DNA from: Sanguinoderma infundibulare
Lineage: Eukaryota > Basidiomycota > Agaricomycetes > Polyporales > Polyporaceae
Direction: 5' to 3'
DNA: 24,287 bases
Assembly: GCA_032821775.1 (NCBI GenBank)
Contig: JAVLRN010000051.1
Span: 1-24,287 of the forward strand
Below are positions 19,413 to 24,287 of this stretch, in pieces; the first letter of the stretch is position 1, and every line of letters begins with the position of its first letter. The notes below the pieces were generated by a model. The model was not told where the DNA came from. It did not search any database and was given only the letters and a program-made list of their open reading frames with translations. The position numbers and the translations under genes are program-made.

Positions 19413-20432
19413 TCACGCATCATATTTGTCAGTCGATTCCGCCTGCGCATCTGGAATCAAATCGATGTTAAGTAGTATCTTTCCACTCCCGCCGCCCTCT
19501 TCATGCGGGAGCGGCGAAAACATCACACCAACCTCCTTGACGATGGCCAGCGACCGCTTCGGAATGGCCGAGTTGGCGAGCATGCGCGCTTCGTTGTTAA
19601 GTAGAACATGTAGTTCGGCACCTGGTGTTACTCGCCCTCGGGCATGTTCTCTGGTGGCGGGACTATGAAGTCGCAGTACTCGAACCGCGCGCGGTTTGCT
19701 CACTTGACATATGCCTCCATCGCGCTCTCCTCCGTCTCGCCCACCTCGATCAGTGCTGGGTGTTCGATGACGCGGGGATCTTCGGGAGCCCGGCATGTAG
19801 CCGGTCGACGAACGCCTTGCGCTTCGTGTCCACTAGCGAGCGGTCGATTGCTTTGGCAGTGTTGATGATCCGCTGGCAGAAGTTGAGCAACTTCTGGTTC
19901 TCCTCGGACACGACCGTCCCGTCGTCCTTGCCCTTGCCCTTCTGATCCACCATCATCCACTTCTGCTCCTCTGACATCTCCTGCGTCTCCGGCTCAGCTA
20001 TCTTCATGCCCTCGAGGCCCTTGAGCGCGGCCTGCGCTTGGATGACGATGGCCTCCAGCAGCTCGCGCGGTCCGGCGCTGCCTTCGTAGATGATGGTGCG
20101 CTCGCGGACCCACGGTGCACCCTTCGGTGACGACTTCTTCCCGGCAACGGCCTTTACCGAGGTGACAACTCATGATCGGCATCGTCATCATACTCGCAAG
20201 CGACTCTGTCTAGAAATGGTCTTTGTAAGGCCCTCAATACAGGGCGGATGATCGAGATTGTAGAAATGACGATTACCTCCAGCCACTTCGAGAGCTCGAA
20301 GTACAGCACAGAGCGGTCAGACATGTCTGTGAGGGAGTCGTTGCGCAGGAGCTGGCTGCTGACGAAGTTGAACCGTCGGCGGAGGTGCGCGAGCGCGACC
20401 GGATGGGGGCGGAAGTCGCTGTAAAAGTGCAC
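19413..20432 (-). pseudogene. BIRC6-like E2 pseudogene (copy 2)
   Basis: Second copy of the disrupted gene. The in-frame TGA is at 19702-19700 and TAA at 19630-19628; frameshifts lie near 20168, 19756 and 19598; the intron is 20276-20210. All lesions are shared with unit 1, so decay predates the duplication. No UBC catalytic core is present downstream. Confidence 0.7.
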
Positions 20433-22002
20433 GGTGCTTTCTCGCCGGCGGCCTCGAAACCGCGATCAAATCGCGCATTTCCCCACTGCGCCCACCGGCA
20501 GCCGTAGCCCTCGCGATCGTTGCGGCCAGTGTCAAGGGCCATCGTACGATGCTCGATTTCTTTGCGCACGGAGCCCTGCAGGGAGAGACAGAGTGGATGT
20601 CAATGGTTTGCCCGCCCGACGAAAAACATTCGCGCCCACTCGTACCGCTTCGTTTCGACAAATCATCGTGCGCGCGCGACTCAGCTGGCTCGTCCGAAGT
20701 CACCTCGGGCACTGGACAGCCATACGAGACCAAATTCCCGGAATCGAGAAATTCCGTCCGGTCCGGCAGAGAGGCGACCGCGCATTCCAAGCGTATTTCC
20801 AAATCGCGTCAACGAGCAGGCGAACGGTCTGGGATGACGCTGCGGTGCCTAGAAATCATCGCGTAATGATTCGAGGGCGGGCGGAGAATCGCGAGAGGCG
20901 GTAGGGGTTGTCATTGATCGTCTTTGCGTGCTCGCCCGAGCCAAGCTCCCGGATGTTTCTGCACCGCTGTTCTGTCGCCGCGATATCATTCGTGCGTCGT
21001 TGGAGGGTCTCTTCTTCTGCCTGGAGGGTCGGATTGGATGAGGGTTTGAATGGGTAAGATGAGGAGACGCACCCTGAGATCCACGCCAGCACTCCCTAAT
21101 GCATCATTCAGAGTCGCAACATCCGTCGTGTCCACCCCAGACTGTGGCTGCTACTATTTGTTGCACGGTCCCTGTAGGGTTTTGAAAGTCACGTTAAACA
21201 TCCAAGATGACCGCCGAGGGCAGAGGAGGGGCAGGAGAGCAGATGCGCCACCTGGGCCCGCCAACCGACGAAAACCGCCAAGACACCATTTTCAAAAAGT
21301 CGTCTGGGGACAGTACAGACGCTTCACAAGCGTTGTATGCGATCCCCCGAGCCCGTAGAAACGGTCCGCTCGGCCATCCGACAAGAGCCGAGGGCGGGAG
21401 ACGGCGCGCATTTTCGGCCGCCATGAAACCGCACTGAAAACGCGATTTTTTCAACCTCTTGGGATCGCTGTGTAAACTGCATCGTAGGTCAAGAAACGTG
21501 TTCGACACGATAATAGACATGATTTCTGGGTGAATAGACACGTACAACGTAAGTTAGGACAAAGATTGCGGGTCCAGACCTTCAATATTCCACCTCGCCC
21601 GCTCACAAACGGCCGTATCCACGCCGAAAGGTGCATCCTAGCTCCGCGAACATCTCTCAAAGCGATTACAATCGACGCCCGGCCCGTGCGAGGCAGAATT
21701 CGAAAAGTCGAAAATCGTCGTGCTAGGGTCCGCCTCCTTGGGCAGCACACTCGAAACGGCTTCGACGGCCGCAACGACGAGTGCAGGTGGTGCGGAAGTG
21801 TCCCGGAATCCTCGCAAGCCAGTTCGGCACGCGTGAATAGCCAGCGTTCGGGAGATATGACACATTTTCTGGGGGCAGCGGCCGAGCATCCGCCGCGACC
21901 GAGGCCAGAACTCGTCCCCGCCACGCCGACGGTTGGATGGCGTTCGTAGAGAACGTAGGCCGTTCTGTGATCGCCGTTTGAGGGCGAGGCGATGGTCCAA
22001 TT
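20433..22002. other. Long stretch in unit 2 with nothing firmly recognised
   Basis: Counterpart of 8517-10086. Only the coiled-coil-like minus-strand patch near 21016-20906 has some coding character. Confidence 0.35.
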
Positions 22003-22053
22003 GAGGACAAAAGTCGTGGCTTCGGTTTCGTCAACTTCGAGAACCACGACGAG
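22003..22053 (+). pseudogene. Isolated RRM RNP1 patch (copy 2)
   Basis: Second copy of the 17-codon RGFGFVNFENHDE patch. No other RRM part is visible around it. A TATA-like GTATAAAG follows at 22320-22327 without a gene behind it. Confidence 0.45.
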
Positions 22054-22642
22054 GGTCGGCGAGGGCGGGCGAGAGACAGGGCTGGGCTACCGGCAGCCAC
22101 GTCCGTGCAGTCTGATCTGTAATTATTCATGCGGTGCATGTGAGAGTAGGCGTGTGTTTGGGATAGGCGGGACTGTGAAATGAAGGGCGCTCGCTTGGGG
22201 GAGGCGAGACGGGACGCCGGGGACGCGAGCGTGATGACGGCCGGGCCTCGGAAACAGGCCTGGGAGATGGCACGACGGCGAGGGCGAGTCCGCGGTCTGC
22301 GCACGGACTCTGATAGAGGGTATAAAGGCTGTAAAGAAAGGGGGAGGACGGCATGAGCCTCGCTCATTGCGCCCCGCCATCTTCCTCCTCCCTGTACTCG
22401 CCTCGTCTTTGTTCACCGTGTATGTACTCACCTCACATGTGTTCTCCCCGTTACTGACTGCGTCTTTGTCCTCCACATGCTCATCTCGCGGCGGCCTGGT
22501 GTTCCTGGGTGGCGTCTGTGGTGGCGACTGTCGTCGTCGATGTCCGAACGGGCGGGTGGACGGCGGAGACCGAAGGTGAGCATTTTCATGACGTAGGCGT
22601 GGCGCGGCGCTGACGGTCCGTCTGGCATATCGTGCGTGTCGT

Positions 22643-23617
22643 TTAGGAAACAAGAGGCAACGGCTCGACGGTGTCGATCTTGCGGCAAGGGCCAGCGTAG
22701 CCGTCCAAGTACATGTGATCGCGATGACGCGCGAGCATCTGAACAGGCGCGTAGAACTCGAGCGTCGTCCGGTAGAACATACGGCTGTGTTGCGCGGCAA
22801 TCTTGTCATATTTAACTGTACATGTAGCGTGAGAGGTTTAGCAGGCAGTAGGCCTCACAGCATGGACTGGTGTTCGTGCGTACGTTGAAGGGCCGGCTGG
22901 AGGTCCAGCCATGTCTTGATAACGTCCGTAATGATCACGTCAATCCCCCGTCTAACCGCCCACACAACGCGGTCAACCCCACCCGCATCGGACAAACGGC
23001 AACAAGTGACGTACCTGGACCATGTGCTCCGGGTGGTGCTAAGCGTCAATACAAAAGAGGGATGCGGACATTGATCCATGCAATCGCGGGGTGAGTGCTG
23101 GACGAGGAAGATGAGGGGAAACCCTGGATGAAGATCAGCGATTAGTGTTGGTAGGACGGGGACGGATGTACAGCCGTCTTGGGCTGCGTTGACGGCACGA
23201 CAGAGGTCGACATCTGCCCAGAGCGCGTGGTCAGAGAGGGAAAGGGTGAGGAGGATGGCGAGATCTGGGTCACTGGGGCCGTGGTCGGTGGACTTGTCTT
23301 TGCCTTTCTCTCTGCGTATCACGTTGTGCAGGTTTGGGGAGGGCTCTGGGCTCGGAGTAGGGTCGGAGCACGGCAGGATTGTGTCACCGAACGTCGGAGG
23401 AACTGTTGGGAGTGTCGTTGGACTGGGGAGAGACGCTGACGTTAAGATCTGGTGCGATGCGAGAAGAGCGGTCGGGGGGCGTAGGCGGGACATGTGGAGA
23501 ACAGGTAGACGAGGTAGACGGTGTTGCAGGAGTGTCGCGAGGAGAACGAGGGAAAGCGGCGGAAAACGAAGGAGAGCGGGAGGGGGACAGCTGTGGTTGA
23601 GCAGGGGAGCTAGACAT
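22643..23617 (-). CDS. Probable multi-exon gene or remnant, function unknown (copy 2)
   Basis: Second copy. Exons are an upstream exon ending at 23172, then 23123-23015, 22951-22884 and 22815-22643. Introns are 23171-23124, 23014-22952 and 22883-22816. The 5' end is unresolved as in unit 1. It is not recognised as a known family. Its start side faces the partial third unit, where another P450 would begin. Confidence 0.45.
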
Positions 23618-23623
23618 TGGCAG

Positions 23624-23641
23624 GCGAGCGAGCGAGCGAGA
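23624..23641. repeat. (GCGA)n microsatellite in unit 2
   Basis: The same four-copy GCGA tract as in unit 1, with no length change. The spacer from here to the window end (23642-24287) is the left part of the next divergent intergenic region and holds no gene. Confidence 0.85.
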
Positions 23642-23832
23642 TAAGTTACGAGAGAGGTGGACGCTTGCATTGGGCTACGGATACCGAGGGACCAGGAACT
23701 GGAAGTGCAGTCGGAGCAGATGGAGCAGCTGATGCCGGCGGGGTGTGCTTCGCCTTCAGCTCGATCTTCCTGGGGACGAAAGCGAACATGGGCGAGAGGC
23801 CAAGGATGGACTAGCAAGCACGGAGTGTTCGC

Positions 23833-24287
23833 AGACGCGTGTGTCACGACCGCGTGCCTGCTGTCACACAGACTGCACGCGTCCCGATTGGCTTGGGAGC
23901 TGTCAGATCGGGAGATCGGTGGGAAGGCTGTCGTGCGCGCGGGGGCTGGTTGCTCGCGCGTCGTATCTGATCTGGCCTCTGACTCTCAGTCTGACCTGGA
24001 CGTCGACGTCGTGACCGTGCTCGAGCGCGAACATGACCGGCATTCGTCCTCCGGGCGGCCATGTTATCTCCCTGCGCCCTCTTCTTCTTCCGCGAGTCTC
24101 TCCCAGGCTCATCCTAGGCGTCGGCTTCTCCTCCTTCTGCTAGCTCGACGCGTGCTCAATCGGCCACTCCCTTCTATATCACTCCCGCCACTACCCCAGT
24201 CCCCGGAGGATTGCGTCCTCGCTTGCGGCGACACACGTCCAAGGCCAAGCCCCAGCTCGTCTCTCTCCTCGACGATCGCTTCTTGTG
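23833..24287. repeat. Partial unit 3 (first 455 bases)
   Basis: The last 455 bases repeat 1-455 exactly and end in CTTCTTGTG, matching bases 447-455. The window therefore stops inside the P450 upstream region of a third copy, and no gene is contained here. The presence of a third start means a simple two-copy duplication with unique flanks is not what is shown. Confidence 0.95.

Larger units (their letters stand above)
11917..23832. repeat. Unit 2 of the 11,916-base tandem repeat
   Basis: This is a full second copy of 1-11916 in the same orientation. I compared the sequence at many points, including both ends, all P450 exon borders and the minisatellite, and found no substitution or indel. 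Zero visible divergence over nearly 12 kb, including non-coding DNA and pseudogenes that should drift freely, implies a very recent event, ongoing homogenisation, a circular template or an assembly duplication. Confidence 0.97.

Noticed and set aside
1..24287. Transposon as the basis of the repeat
   Set aside because: I saw no transposase, reverse transcriptase, long terminal repeats or terminal inverted repeats, and the repeat is tandem, not dispersed, within this window.
1..24287. Circular plasmid or virus-like replicon with its own replication genes
   Set aside because: No replicase, polymerase or origin-like array is recognisable. Content is nuclear-style with spliced genes, so a circle would have to be excised chromosomal DNA.

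Overview
The window looks like a GC-rich fungal genome, most likely a mushroom-forming basidiomycete (Agaricomycete). The evidence is one gene with nine short GT-AG introns (about 60-140 bases, several with CTAAC/CTGAC-like branch sites) encoding a cytochrome P450 of a type abundant in wood-decay and medicinal mushrooms. There are also fragments resembling other eukaryotic housekeeping genes. I see no bacterial operons, RNA genes, CRISPR arrays or recognisable transposon proteins.

The dominant structural fact is that the whole window is one 11,916-base sequence repeated head to tail. Unit 1 is 1-11916, unit 2 is 11917-23832, and the first 455 bases of a third unit are 23833-24287. There is no unique flanking sequence. 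Wherever I compared the units they were identical, and every reading frame I examined recurs 11,916 bases later with the same translation. This could be a real recent tandem array, a circular element sequenced more than twice round, or an assembly artefact. The sequence alone cannot decide.

Layout of one unit (unit 1 coordinates; add 11,916 for unit 2). 1-919: upstream region shared, across the repeat junction, by two divergent genes. 920-3192 (+): intact ten-exon P450 of 501 residues. 3193-3788: 3' flank with no supported gene. 3789-4014: three perfect copies of a 68-base minisatellite, with a decayed G-rich tail to about 4270. 4640-5090 (-): broken fragment resembling protein phosphatase 4 regulatory subunit 3. 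5535-5744 (-) and 5838-6220 (+): two coding-looking but unassigned remnants. 7497-8516 (-): clear pseudogene resembling a BIRC6-like E2 ubiquitin-conjugating enzyme, with stops and frameshifts. 10087-10137 (+): a 17-codon patch matching the RNP1 motif of poly(A)-binding-protein-type RRMs. 10727-11701 (-): a probable multi-exon gene or remnant of unknown function.

The P450 is the only gene I can reconstruct as intact. It has an N-terminal membrane anchor and the I-helix, ExxR and heme-binding motifs, so it is probably an endoplasmic-reticulum monooxygenase of secondary metabolism or detoxification. The rest of the unit is mostly gene debris. If the array is real, its main effect would be to raise P450 dosage. 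Family assignments other than P450 rest on remembered motifs and need a database search.
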